64,000 bases of DNA from Odontocerum albicorne (Eukaryota; Arthropoda; Insecta; Trichoptera; Odontoceridae). The notes below the pieces were generated by a model. That model worked only from the letters and a program-made list of their open reading frames with translations, had not been told where the DNA came from and made no database searches. The stretch is taken from the NCBI GenBank assembly GCA_949825065.1, contig OX463863.1, forward strand, positions 16,228,345 to 16,292,344. The letters run 5' to 3'. The position numbers and the translations under genes are program-made. Positions 34,191 to 46,700 of this stretch are shown here, one piece after another. Numbering within the stretch: the stretch's first letter is position 1; each line of letters starts with the position of its first letter.

Positions 34191-35938
34191 TTTCCCCTTT
34201 TTCCCCTTCATACCGCGAATTTATTGACCTCCCATCATATATCATACATGCAACAAAAATATTAGGAATTGAAAATTGATTTTTTGTTTTTAGGAATTTA
34301 TTTCATAAATATTCTGACAATAAACAAATTTCTATAAATTAGATATCTTTATTTGTTTCAATATACAATAATGGATTGAAATTCTCACAGCCTCGAAAAA
34401 CAATAAAGATAAATGTGTCCCATTAACATGAACATAACTAAATGTTCTCTGTAAGTAGGACACAATCTGTGATGTAACTGATTTGAAAACCATGTGTTTT
34501 TCTCAATGGGCAACACTCGATATTGGAGAATAGCAGAGAAAAGATTTATACTTCTTTATAAATAGGAGTTTAAGCCACCATTCAAGAAGATAATAAGGAA
34601 TGCTACGGAATTAAATCATCAAAAATTCGACAAATAAATTAATCGTAAGAAGATTCTGGATTTCTGGAAGTTTCTGAAGCAACCCATCTAGAGAAGAATA
34701 CGCCAAATATGTAACTGTCCGAAACAGGGTAAACTCCGAAATCAGAAAGATAAAAGAAGAATATTGGAGAAGGTTCACCAAAGATATGGAGCGTGATTTC
34801 TATGGCGCCCAAAAGAAAGTATGGAAAATGCTACGAAGCTGAATATGAAAAATATTTTAGAGACCTGTTGAACAACACATCTCCACCAGCAACTCCAGAT
34901 ATAATAATTAACGAACCCACAACATTGGAGGAGAGTCAAATTAGACAAGGAATGAAAAGACTCAAAAATAGAAAAGCCCCTGGAAGTGATAATATACCAA
35001 ATGAACTTATAAAATATGGCGGCGAAGAAATAGCGAAAAGTCTCCTAAAACTTTACAAATTGATTCTTGAAACTACAACAATACCAGATGAATGAAGCGG
35101 AGGGCAAGTATAACGATTCCCATCTTCAAAAAAGGACAAAAATCTGATCCTGGTAACTATAGAGGAATATTTCTTTTAAGCGCATTTCTGAAGCTCTTCA
35201 CCAACATCTTAAGAGTAAAATTAGATCAACAAATTGAAAATAGAGATGAACAAGAAGGATTCCTAAGAAACAGATCTACTACAGATGCTATATTCAGACT
35301 GCGGCAAATTAAAAAAAAGTCTAGAATAAAACAAGACTGCTTACCTTGCTTTTATAGATCTGACCAAGGCCTTTGATAGAATCCAACTAGAAGATGTAAA
35401 AAGCATTCTGCTCGAAAGGAACGTGTCACCCTCCATCACCAAAACCATTAGACATAAAACCTAAATAGCTCCACAAGAATTCGCGTAGACGGAGAACTCT
35501 CTAGTGTTGTTCCAACACCAACTGGAGTAAGACAAGGAGATAGTTTAAGCCCATTTCTGTTTGACTTGGTTATGGATAAAATTATAGAAGAAGTTGCCGA
35601 CCTTAACCTGGGATACAAGATGGGTGACAATATGCTAAACATCATATGCTATGCTGACGATGCCACCATCATAGCCGAATCAGAGGAAGACCTGCAACAA
35701 ATGCTACATCGATTCCACACTGCTTCCAAAAAATACAACATGTCTATCTCCATCAGCAAGATTAAATGCATAATTCTAGCCAGAGAGCAAGTTGGATGCA
35801 GGGTGGGGATCGATGACACACCAATTGAACAAGTAACAACATTTGAATACTTGGGTGCTAGCATAATGTGCAATAATGACCTCTATGGCGAAGTGCTTGA
35901 ACAATCACAAAAGGCCACAGCTATTTCTGGATGTTTAA

Positions 35939-38535
35939 CCGGTTAACTGAGAAAAGCGTCTTAAGACGCATAATTTTCTGTGAACGGAGCGCCGCTCATA
36001 CACAAATTACGTCTTAAGACGCGCCGTTTTAAATGGGCTTTTACTAAAGAAAATCAATTATTTAAAATGTACAAATATATTGAACACGTATTGACATCTA
36101 TTGAGAATATCTTTGCATACTTAGAATTGAAACAGAATTTGTTTTTACCACTTTAAACGTAAATTAAAGAGAGCTTTGTCGTCGGAACAACTGATGGCGC
36201 TCAGGGTTGTGTAATATATTTTCACATTTTTAGGAATCCCCGAATTTCTATCGATGTTTTGTCTACAGAGTACAGTTTTATTTCGTGTTCCATGTATAGC
36301 GGTTCATATTATATTTGAAACTTATTTCGCGGTAGAATTTTCTGATTTTTATTTCTGTTGAATAAGTTTTATCATAATTACTTTATGAGAGAAAAAAAAG
36401 TGTTTTGACATAGTTATTTCGCATTTTGTCAGTGTATTTTCGTGCTAAATTTTACTATTGTGCCTGTTGTGTTGTGAATCTGTTAGTTTATTTTATAAGC
36501 TTACGAGTGTCGGAACCTAATCGCACGTTGTCAAATTTTTATGTACATTTTTTTATACGTTATAAAGTTTTTGATATTCGATCCACTCAAAATGGAAGAA
36601 GAGCCTAGTACGTCTCAAAACACTCAACCGTGCGGAGAATTTATGAACAGAGTTGCCGTCACTGCCGACTCTGATGACAGTGATTTTAGTGTCGATTCTG
36701 ATGATGAGGAACCAGATGTGTCGAACGTTCCCGGGTTTGATGAATCGGCACCAGTTTTTGAATGGAAAACGGGTGACTTTATTCCCATTGTCAACTCGTT
36801 CTCTAGCTCAAGATCAGGAGCGGATGTAGAGAGTGTTGGTACCAGAGAAGTAGACGTTTTCAAACTGTTTATGAACAGCACTCAATCCAATAAGCAGTAC
36901 CAATACGTCAAAAACAACTGCAACGAATTAAGTTGGAGGCTAAAACAGTGGGTAGACGTAACAGTCGAAGAATTATACCTCTTTCTTGCGATGTCTATTT
37001 TGATGGCCTGCAACTCAAGGAATAAGATAGAAGATCACTGGTCTACTGATATATTGTTGTTTTCACCAATATATTCCGATACCATGTCCCGCAACCGATT
37101 CCAGATAATTCTTAGAATGCTTCATTTCTGCGACAACACGCAACAAGCAAGTGGAGACAAGATGTTCAAAATACGATTCCTCGTTGACCATTTCAAAAGC
37201 ATTTTTGGACAATACATGTATCCTTACATGAATATATGTATCGATGAAAGTTTGTTGCTTTTCAAGGGCAGGTTGTGGTTTCGTCAATATATTCCGTCTA
37301 AAGCCAGCCGTTTCGGCATAAATTTTTTTGTCATATGTGATTGTGCCACGGGTTATGTATTAAATTTTATTGTTTATACTGGAAAATCGACAGAATATGT
37401 GACACACCCACACATCGGTATTTCGGGCAGTGTAGTTATGTCACTAATGGAGCCATATTTAGATCGTGGACACACGTTGTATGTGGATAATTGGTACACC
37501 AGCCCAACTTTGTTTCAAAAACTACACGCCCGAAATACAAATGCTTGCGGTACTGTTAGGATGAACCGAAAAGGAATGCCAAAACTAACTGAAAAATTAA
37601 AAAAAGGCGAAATGAAAGCTTTTCACACAGTTACCGTTTCGGCACAAATTTGGAAGGATAAAAGGGAGGTTTCGATGCTTACAGCTCTGCATCCTGCTAA
37701 CCTTACCGATACAGGAAAAACCACCTACCGACATGAATCAATATTCAAACCTGAATGCGTTCAGGACTACAACAAAAATATGGGTGCGGTCGATAAATCT
37801 GACATGGTACTGTCAAATACACACTCATCACGAAAAACGATGAGATGGTATAAAAAATGTTTTTCCACCTTTTGGACCATTCTTTATTAAATGCCCATAT
37901 ATTACACTGTCAAAAAACGGGAAAACGGGTGCCGCTAGCACAATTTAAGTTAGAAGTAATTCGGCAACTTATACATGAGCACAAACGTGATGTGACCTCC
38001 AAATCCGCGCCAAGGAAGAGCCAATCGGAATTACCATCACGTCTAACAGAAAGGCATTTTATGGGTAAATTACCTACAAAAGAGGGTAAAGTTAAATCAA
38101 TGAAGAGATGTGTAGTGTGTTTGTCCAAAAAAATACGGAAAGAATCGAGATATCAATGCAAACAGTGCAAAGTGGCTCTCTGCGTGGATACTTGTTTTGA
38201 GACTTATCATACGATAGAAGACTTTTAATTTTTTAAAATCATAGTGTGTGTGTGTTTTTTAATATTAAACTAACATAAACAATTATTTTTGACATATAAT
38301 TTAGTTTTCATATTTTCTATGACAAATTTTGTGACAACCCTGCACCATGAACAATTAATTTTATGATTATGGATAAATGACGGCACGACTGGCGCGCTCT
38401 TCATTTATTTGGTAAGTTTTATAAATAAACTTTATTACACTTTCAATAACGATTTGTTTAGAAGGTTTTATTTTTGTCGTAAAATTCGCGGCGTGCTGGG
38501 TACCGCCATACATGTACCTGCCGGCAGTTAACCGG
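35939..38535 (+). mobile_element. piggyBac-family DNA transposon 1, nearly intact
   Basis: 2597 bp with perfect 11-bp terminal repeats CCGGTTAACTG (35939-35949) and CAGTTAACCGG (38525-38535), flanked by TTAA at 35935-35938 and 38536-38539. The uninterrupted RTE in block A (ggatgtttaaagaacac, near 21530) is the empty site. Subterminal palindromes gcgtcttaagacgc occur at about 35956 and 36008 on the left only. It carries one transposase gene with a single frameshift. It looks young, since it is absent from the paralogous A copy. Confidence 0.95.
36592..38228 (+). pseudogene. piggyBac transposase, one frameshift
   Basis: The ATG at 36592 (MEEEPSTSQ) begins a 432-codon frame; an upstream in-frame ATG at 36541 is less likely. 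Features in order are an acidic N terminus (DDSDFSVDSDDEEPD), CIDESLLLFKGRLWFRQYIP (first catalytic Asp), HTLYVDNWYTSPTLF (second) and NMGAVDKSDMVLS (third). The first frame stops at 37890. The correct continuation (FFHLLDHSLLNAHILHC) is in another frame, because a run of A at 37852-37857 appears one base short. The second frame ends in a Cys-rich domain (CVVCLSKK, CKQCKVALC, C, H) typical of piggyBac C termini and stops at 38228. All catalytic residues are present; a single-base deletion, or a sequencing error in the A-run, is the only obvious defect. Confidence 0.92.
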
Positions 38536-39229
38536 TTAAAGAACACTTTCTGGAAAAACAAGTATATGAACATCCAAAGCAAGGTGAGGATATACAAGAC
38601 CCGTATCCGCCCCATAATGACATACAGCATAGTCCAGAGCCGACACTGTCAGAACCAAAAATCTCCTTCGAATCAGTGAAATGAAGGTACTCAGGAGTAT
38701 CGCTGGTAAAACTCTTCATGATAGAGTACGAAACACAGAAATCCGAAGGACGCACGAAGTTGAAGATATTGTCAGATGCAGACAACAGAGAAAAAGGTTC
38801 TGGAACGAACATGTATCCAGAATGGCGGAACCAACAGCCGTAAGAATGGCCAGGGACAGTATCCCCCAAGCGAGCAGACCTCTAGGACGACCTCCCAAAA
38901 GATGGAGAGACAGCTGGCAGTCGACGTCACAAGAGGAAAACAATGATACAGGACCATAAAAGGCCAAAAGGCCTAAAATAATAAGAAGAAGTTTCTGGAT
39001 AATTTAGAAAGACTCAAAAACTTTTGCAACCGAGTCACATTTGCTATTGTTGTTCAATTTAAAAAAGAAACTTGGCACAGGCCCAAGTATGTTTAGTGAA
39101 CGTATATTTATAAAATAGAAAATATATCAAAATTATGACTATCCAATATTTCATTATGTTTCATGAGTGCTGTTCAATGAATGTCGAAATTATTCAAATA
39201 CAGTGAAGTGAAAGTTGAAATATTACTAT

Positions 39230-39641
39230 ACATTTGCATCATCAGAGAATGTCTTCACACATTTCTTACGTTCGTAAGGCTTCTCTCACTTGTGAGTATC
39301 AGCTTTTTATCAACTATCGGTAGCCGGTAACTATCAGCCTTTCATGGGATTTTAAAGTACCTATAGTTGATAAAGTCTTTTCACAATTATCGCAATTGTA
39401 CAGCTTTTCTCCACTATGAATCTGTTCATCACATTTTAAATGGCCTCTCTGTGAGAATGTCTTACCACATTTTTCACAATTGTAATGAATTCCTCCACTA
39501 TAAATCCATGAATGGTATATTAAACTTCTATTATCAGAGAATGTCTTTTCCCAATTTTCACAGCTTCTATTCACGATGAATCCTTAAATGGCGTATTAAA
39601 CTCCTATGATTAGATAATGTTTTTCAACAATTTTTACAGCT
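39230..39641 (-). pseudogene. Decayed zinc fingers downstream of gene B
   Basis: Minus-strand remnants such as NCEKCGKTFSQRGHLK, YNCDNCEKTLSTIGTLKSH and SCKNC, separated from gene B by an in-frame stop. In gene A the tail reads ENPYSCKNC; here the Tyr codon has become TAG, so gene B ends at ENP. Confidence 0.8.
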
Positions 39642-41254
39642 CTAAGGGTTCTCTTGACTATGAGTCCTTTCATGAGATTTTAAATAACGTTTTTGTGCGA
39701 ATGTCTTATCACATTGTCCACAGCTGTAAGGCTTCTCTCCAGTATGAATCCTTTCATGAGATTTTAAATGACTTTTTCGTGAGAATGTCTTATCACATTG
39801 TCCACATCTGTAAGGCTTCTCTACAGTATGAATCCTCTCATGAGATTTTAAATATTTTTTGACTGAGAACGTCTTATCACATTGTCCACAGCTGTAAGGT
39901 TTTACTCCACTGTGAAACCTATCATGAGATTTTAACTGATATTTTTGTGAGAATCTCTTATCACATTGTCCACAGCTGTAACGTTTCTCTGCACTATGAA
40001 TCATTTCATGAGAATTTAAAAGACTTTTGTGTGTGAATGTCTTATCGCATTGTCCACATCTGTAAGGCTTCACTCCAGTATGAATCCTTTCATGAGATTT
40101 TAAATTACATTTATGTGCGAATGTCTTATCACATTGTCCACAGCTGTAAGGCTTCTCTCCAGTATGAATCCTTAAATGCGATATTAAATCTTTTTTAAAA
40201 GAGAATGTCTTTCCACATTGTCCACAGCCATAAGGCTTCTCTCCAATATGAATCCTTTCATGAGATTTAAAATGACTTTTTCGTGAGAATGTCTTATCAC
40301 ATTGCCCACATCTGTAAGGCTTCCCTCCAGCATGAATCCTTTCGTGAGATTTTAAATTTTTTTTGACTGAGAATGTCTTATCACATTGTTCACAACTGAA
40401 AGGTTTCTCTCCACTGTGAAACCTTTTGTGAGATTTTAACTGATATTTTTGTGAGAATCTCTTATCACATTGTCCACAGCTGTAAGGCTTATCTGCAGTA
40501 TGAATCCATTCATGATATTTTAAATATTTTTTTACTGAGAACGTCTTATCACATTGTCTACAGCTGTAAGGTTTTTCTCTACTGTGAAACCTTTCATGAT
40601 ATTTTAAATATGTTTTGACTGAGAACGTCTTATCACATTGTCCACAGCTGTAAGGCTTCTCTCCACTGTGAATCCTTTCATGAAATTTTAAATATTTTGT
40701 ATGCGCGTATGTTTTACCACATCGTCCACAGCTATAAGGCTTCACTCCACTATGAATCCTTTCATGAGAATTTAAATTACATTTATGTGTGAATGTCTTA
40801 TCACATTGTCCACAGCTGTAAGGCTTATCTCCAGTATGAATCCTTAAATGAGATATTAAATCTTTTTTAAAAGAGAATGTCTTACCACATTGTCCACAGC
40901 TGTAAGGTTTCTCTCCACTGTGAATCCTTTCATGAAATTTTAAATATCTTTTATGTGTGTATGTCTTACCACATTGTACACAGCTATAAGGGTTCACTCC
41001 ACTATGAATCTTTTCATGAGAATTTAAATTAAATTTATGTGCGAATGTCTTATCACATTGTCCACAGCTGTAAGGCTTCTCTCCACTATGAATCCTTTCA
41101 TGACGTTTTAAAGTACCTTTTCGTGCGAATGATTTATCACATTGTCTACATCTGTAAGGCTTCTCTCCACTGTGAATCTTTTCGTGAGAATTGCCATGAG
41201 AAATGTTTTTACTGCATTTTATTTTACTGAATTGGTTACTCATATCACCTGAAC
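39642..41254 (-). CDS. Gene B, exon 3: C2H2 zinc-finger array (18 fingers)
   Basis: Last exon of 42335-42518, 41559-41813, 39642-41254 (683 residues; length divisible by three). The acceptor TTTTTAG/GTTCAGG is the same as in A and C. After SGDMSNQFSKIKCSKN come 18 uninterrupted C2H2 fingers, nearly all with both Cys and both His intact, joined by five-residue linkers (SGEKP, TGEKP, SGVKP, TADKP). Modules recur within the array, for example SFKKDLISHLRIH twice and SQKYQLKSH twice, as expected from internal segmental duplication. The product is predicted to bind DNA in the nucleus. The stop replaces a Tyr codon conserved in gene A, so the C terminus has been trimmed. Confidence 0.9.
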
Positions 41255-41558
41255 CTAAAAACATGAGAAAATCAAGAAAAAATATTGAAGAGTTTAAAAG
41301 AAAGATCATGGATTATCTTTTTATAACTAAGCATTTCTCAAATGTTTGTTCTGCGATTTATACAAGAAATCACTTGTATTGAATTATCAACTGAGAAAAG
41401 AATTGACTGGGAATTGAAAAAACGTTTTAACTTTATTATTTGTGTTAAGACTTAACTTGATTCCTATTTCAAACCAAAATAAGAAAGATTATGTTGTTGA
41501 TAATTTAATGAAAAAAGTGAAAACTTATTCAGAATACAATCCAAATATTTACACTCAC

Positions 41559-41813
41559 TTGTTATTGCATGCGTGTCGCAAACATCAACAGTCTCTGTGT
41601 TACTGACCCGATCACATTCCTTTTTTATATCCGCTTCCTGTATGTCAATAGCAAAATCAGGGAATACTGGCGCAGTATCCTCTTCTACATTTTCTTGTTT
41701 TATGGAAACATCTGAACAACCTTCTAATTTAAAATCGTGGAATTGCTTCAGTGAACTCATTTCTGAGGTAATTTCTTTACTGAATTTATCACAAGATGGC
41801 TGGGCCATAATAT
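41559..41813 (-). CDS. Gene B, exon 2
   Basis: 255 bp, acceptor TTTTTTGTAG/ATATTATGGCC, donor ATAACAA/GTGAGT, phase 1 on both sides. It encodes an acidic segment with VSIKQENVEEDTAPVFPDF and AIDIQEADIKKEC. One psi-K-x-E unit lies where gene A has seven. Confidence 0.85.
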
Positions 41814-42231
41814 CTACAAAAAACATACAAGATCAAATCTACTGAAGTAATCAAACAAAAATTGATATACACGTATTGTCATTTTTCTAAAGTGATCCAT
41901 TTGACAGCCGTTATGTGTTGCTTGTTGGCGTGTCAGTAGTTTTTTTAATGCATTTCTTATATTTTATAAACTATCTATCACAATATTTTTGGTATGATTT
42001 TATATAAAAAATTAAATAAAATTTGTACATTGCGTTACATATTAAATATTTCTTAGTGTGGTGATAACTCTGAATTTTTTATTTAGAGTTGATAAAATAT
42101 GGTTGGATTATTCAATCATAAATAGACATTACACATAATGCAACCTCAACCTTCCATGATAAATCTACTTTTTACATATTGTAATGTTTTAAATATTAAT
42201 CAAAATAAAAATGACAAAAACATTCTGGCCT

Positions 42232-42286
42232 ACAGGTACACACCACCTTTTTCATGCTTGGTATGGAATATGTGGTGTGTACCTGT
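42232..42286. other. Conserved intronic hairpin, gene B
   Basis: The same perfect 15-bp arms as at 24523-24577, in intron 1 just past the exon 1 donor. Confidence 0.85.
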
Positions 42287-42334
42287 TGAATTTTAGTCAT
42301 ATCTCTCATATTTATTTTAACAATAAAAGTGTAC

Positions 42335-42518
42335 TTGGGTCTGTGGGATTATCATCATCATGTCTGGTACCTGCGCTGATATCTTGTGCACATTCCTGTT
42401 TGATATCTGCCTCATGTACACTGATATACTGAGGGAACATTGCTGCAGTATCCCCCTCTTCTGCCTTTTCTTCTTTCACCATTACTTCTGCGCTCCTTTT
42501 GTGTAGCTGAGGATCCAT
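42335..42518 (-). CDS. Gene B, exon 1
   Basis: The ATG at 42518 opens MDPQLHKRSAEVMVKEEKAE; the exon ends GACCCAA/GTACAC in phase 1 (184 bp). It is nearly identical to gene A exon 1, including the VKEE and IKQE motifs. Confidence 0.82.
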
Positions 42519-43239
42519 CTATGACCTGGAATCATTCGAAATATTCAAACATTGAGTTAATAATATGTTCAACCGTTTCACGTAGAGAAGCATAAAACTA
42601 TATTCAGTTCCAGATATTCTTTAATGATAACTTTCCTGACATGACCATCTTCTTTGTCAGTGGTGTGTGGATTTATTTTTGGGAGTTCTTCTAAAAATAT
42701 TTATGTTATATGAACTTTGGACATATGCATTACACTACATCTAAAGCTTAATGTGCTACTTTCGCATATCAATTAATTTAAAATATAAAATATTTGAGTT
42801 TTTTTTTTTGTTTAAGTTCTACAGAATATTGCATTTTGAATGGATGAAACACTACATTTTAAATGGCATCAAAATGTAATTTTTCCTCAAAAGTGAAGTT
42901 AATCAAGATTAAACCAAAAAACTTGATTTTAATGTAAAATAACTAATATATTTTATGAAAAAAAAGGTGTAAAACCTCAATTGTGCTGATGTTACCGTGA
43001 TCGCTACCCCAGCAGATCAACTGATAAATTGAGCTGAGGCAAAAATATGCAGTTTATAAAACACAAAATGTCACTTTATCAAGCAGTGCACACTGATACA
43101 AACAATCACAGTGAAGCGGTCAGAATGAACCACTAAATCAATACCGTAATCAACTCTCAAAAACTGAAAAAAATTCAGACAAAAAAGTCACATACAATTA
43201 ATACCTAATTGACAGTTCAATTTAACAGAAATAACACAC
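42519..43239. other. Upstream region of gene B
   Basis: Nearly collinear with 24815-25544, including the direct-repeat segment (42985-43110). No core promoter recognised. Confidence 0.45.
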
Positions 43240-43480
43240 TATTCTTTTTAATAATGGCCATGCACTCCTATATCTGATGGAGTATACGCGGTGTCTCTAT
43301 CTCTTTAAATAATGGCCGTGAACTTTTATGTATGGAGTATAAGCCAGATATGGTGTATTTTCATCTTAATTCATGGCTGTGAACTCCTATAATCGAATGA
43401 ATATATGCCAGTCTCTCTCTCTCTCTTTGAATAATGGCCGTGAACTCCTATATATGGAGGAGTATACGCCAGTGTCCAGT
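43240..43480. repeat. Minisatellite-like repeats at the 3' border of the I-like element
   Basis: Four imperfect copies of aataatggccgtgaactcct/atatatggagtatacgccag, one preceded by a (ct)n tract. Confidence 0.8.
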
Positions 43481-43727
43481 GATGTCAGCTGCATAGTATC
43501 TAGGTAGTTCCATTCATATGGGCGACACGGCACATCAAGCAACTCGGCCCAGGACTACTGTTATCTAGTGAGATACTACGGAGTTAAACTATTTTACAAC
43601 TTAACTACATAGTTTACAACTAAATGAATATTTACAGTAAGATGATAGTTAAATGTATGTAAGCGAGTGAATGATTTAAATTTAATTTTCTATCGATATT
43701 TATCATATATATTATACATATATTTTA

Positions 43728-46700
43728 TTACAGGTTAATTTTGTTTTTGTTAATAAAATGAGTGATGCTATTCAATATGGAAATTTTATTGAGGCTCAAC
43801 AGGTGGGGAAGATTTGCGGGGAGTAATATTTTTGTTTGTTTTTTAAAGATCAAAGGGAAAGTATTCAGAGAACAGGAGAAGAAGATATGTTCAAGATCTC
43901 CCTCCTCCCGGCCACACTCACACAAAGAAGAGTTCCTTATATGTAGTCTGGCCAGGTGGACAGGGGAACAGCAATGTCCAAAGCGTATTCGGCTTATAGT
44001 TGTCGCTTCTCTCCGAGTGCTTCTATAATTGGAAAACCAGGGTTTGATTGGAATGTAGGGTTGAATTGATGCATATCTTTTTCCCCTAGTGCGGTTCGAG
44101 GCATTCCAGTAATTTGTCCACTCCTCCATCATCGAAGAGCGCGCCAAAGGTAATAAGTCTTGTGCAGATGTGTAATTATATTTGTCTGTATTTCCTGAAG
44201 ATGTTGCCTCTTTAGCTAGAGTATCTGCTTCTTCGTTACCCGAAATGCCTCGATGATTAGGAACCCAAGCCAGGGCGACATCAAGGCCCGCCTCTTCAAG
44301 GTTGTATATAGTTTCCCTTATATTAAGTGTTATACTATTTGGGGATCGAAATGGGTTCTTTCCTATTGCTTGAAGGGAACTTAGACAATCTGATACAATT
44401 AAAGTGTTTGGGATACTTAATTCTAAAGATGTTTGTAATGCTTCCAAGATTGCCAATGTCTCACCAGTGAATGTAGTTGAAAATTTGGGTAGTTTAATTT
44501 TTTTCTTGATATTTAAGCTTTCGCAATATATTGCTATTCGTACATGTTCCTCATTAGCAATCTTGGATGCGTCTGTGTAGAAGACAGTCCAGTCACTCCA
44601 ATGGGTGTTAATGTGGTTGATGAAATCATAATTGGCGTGATAATTCGACTTATCAATACCAAAGGATTCAACAATGCGTGGATTTATAATTAAAGCTTGA
44701 AACGGGGTGCAGTATAAAGGAGGAATAGGGGTTTTTTGGACTACCACATTCAACGATGAGAATTTACGATAACTTTGTATTAAAGGGGGGAGTGTTTTGT
44801 TTCTCCAAAATATGTTTGTGGGAATGAGATCTGAAAGTGATTTCAATTTACGCAGAAGGGGGTGGGATGTTGTTTTGTATATATTGAGGAAGTATCGGGT
44901 ACCTAAGAACTGTCTTCGGAAGCAGAGCGGTGGGTCCACACATTCAACCTGTAGGGCATTTGTCGGCGTAGATTTCATAGCTCCAACTATAATTCGAAGG
45001 GCCTGAAATTGAATAAGGTCTAGTTTATGGAGGATATATTTGAAGGTAGGGTCCAATAAGAATGACCCATAATCAAGGTGGCTTCTGATGAGGGCGGTGT
45101 ATAGAAGTCTCAAAGTGGTTGGGTGTGCCCCCCACCAGACTCCTGATACTGCGCGAAGAATATTTATGTTTTTTTGGCAGGTTGATGTTATGTTCTCAGC
45201 GTGATTTTTCCAAGATAACTTGGAGTCGAATGTCATTCCGAGGAATTTGTGTGAACTGTGGTTAAGAATAGGGGCATTGTCAATATAAATATTAGTGGTA
45301 GGCAGTTGTCTTTTCCGCGAGAACACGACAATAGAACTTTTGGAGGGGGAAATATCTAATCCATGGTTTTTGAGCCACTTGGAGAGAGAGTGGAGGGAAT
45401 TGTTTAATATTTTTTCTGCTATTTTAAAGGATTCATTGGACGCGTAAACCACGATATCATCTGCATATTGTAATACGACGGTATTGAGGGGAACCAGGTG
45501 AGCAAGATCTGCCGTATAAATGTTATAAAGGAGGGGGCTAAGGACTGATCCTTGCGGGAGACCCCTCCAAACGGTTCTTGTGAAAGACACCTCCTCCACT
45601 GATAGAAAGATGGAGCGTTCTGATAAAAGGTTAAATATGAGGTGGGTGATTTTGTTGGGTATTTTTTTGTGTAACATCTTTTGTTTTAAAATATGTAAAA
45701 TGACATTGTCATAAGCTGAGGTAATATCTAAGAAAGCGGCTATAAGTGGTTTTTGATAAGTAAATGCGGAATGAATATCAGTAGTGAGAATAGCTAAATT
45801 ATCCATAGCACTACGTGATTTACGGAAACCAAATTGATTAATATCCAGAATTTTATTGTGTTCTACAAACCATTCAAGGCGGTTTTTAATAAGATGTTCT
45901 GTGATTTTTCCCAAAGTTGATGCAAGGGCTATTGGTCTATAGGAATTCCCATCTGAAAGATCTTTACCCATTTTAGGTATTGGGATAATTTTAAATATTT
46001 TCCAGGACTTGGGAACTTTTCCTGTATTAAAAATGCAATTGATCAGTGTTAGATAATATTTCCTGGTGTAGGGTAGGGTTTTCACTAAAAAGGAATATGG
46101 GATGCTATCCAACCCTGGGGAGGAGTCCTTTAGGCTGGACAAAACCATGTTGAGTTCATTTTCTGTGAAGGGCGCATCTAGAGGATGATTATGAGAGGGG
46201 AGAAAGTATGTATATGGCACGTCATATTGGGTTGGCGATGAAGAAGGAGCAATTTTATTCAAAAAGGTGTGAACCCAACACTCTGTTGGTATTTTATGTA
46301 AGTGGGTTGAGTAGATGGACCTAAATTTCTTCACATTCTCCCACACTGTTGATATTGGAGTTTCTGGCGAAAGGGTGTGACAAAACCGTATCCATCCATC
46401 TTTCTTCTTCTTAGAAAGCAAGCGTTTTGTGACGGCTTGTACTTTATGAAAAAGGAGGAAGTTTGTCTCTGTCATGTTATTTTTATAGGATTGATATACT
46501 TTTTTCCGGGATTTAACTGCATTTGAACACTCTCCATCCCACCATGGAGGGGGTTGTGGCTTAAAGAAGTGAGGTGTTTTAAGGGGGATCGAGTAGTGAG
46601 CCGCCTGGATCATCAACTCCACGAATTTATCATACAGAGTATGAAAATTTTGATGTGTCGGCCATTCTAATTGTTGTATTGAGGCATCGAGGGAGTGGGA

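Larger units (their letters stand above)
34653..38991 (+). mobile_element. RTE-like element, copy in block B, split by a piggyBac insertion
   Basis: Same element and same insertion point as 20257-21997. The left part is 34653-35938 (RKAPGSDNIPNELIKYGG, IFKKGQKSDPGNYRG, CYADDATIIAES) and the right part 38536-38991 (LRSIAGKTLHDRVR, LGRPPKRWRDSW, aataataagaagaag tail). It is broken by stops (for example after IPDE near 35094) and frameshifts. The GRPPKRWRDSWQST end is more complete than in block A. Confidence 0.85.
33230..43240. repeat. Tandem block, copy B
   Basis: Homologous to blocks A and C. It lacks the equivalent of 16830-19520 of A: it passes from attacgaacata directly into tctaattgttatttttcata. 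It carries extra insertions: a mariner fragment (33700-34190) and a piggyBac element (35939-38535). It contains gene B with 18 fingers. Confidence 0.85.

Noticed and set aside
36541..36591. Upstream ATG of the piggyBac transposase (MYIFLYVIKF...)
   Set aside because: The hydrophobic extension is unlike transposase N termini; the ATG at 36592 begins the usual acidic start.
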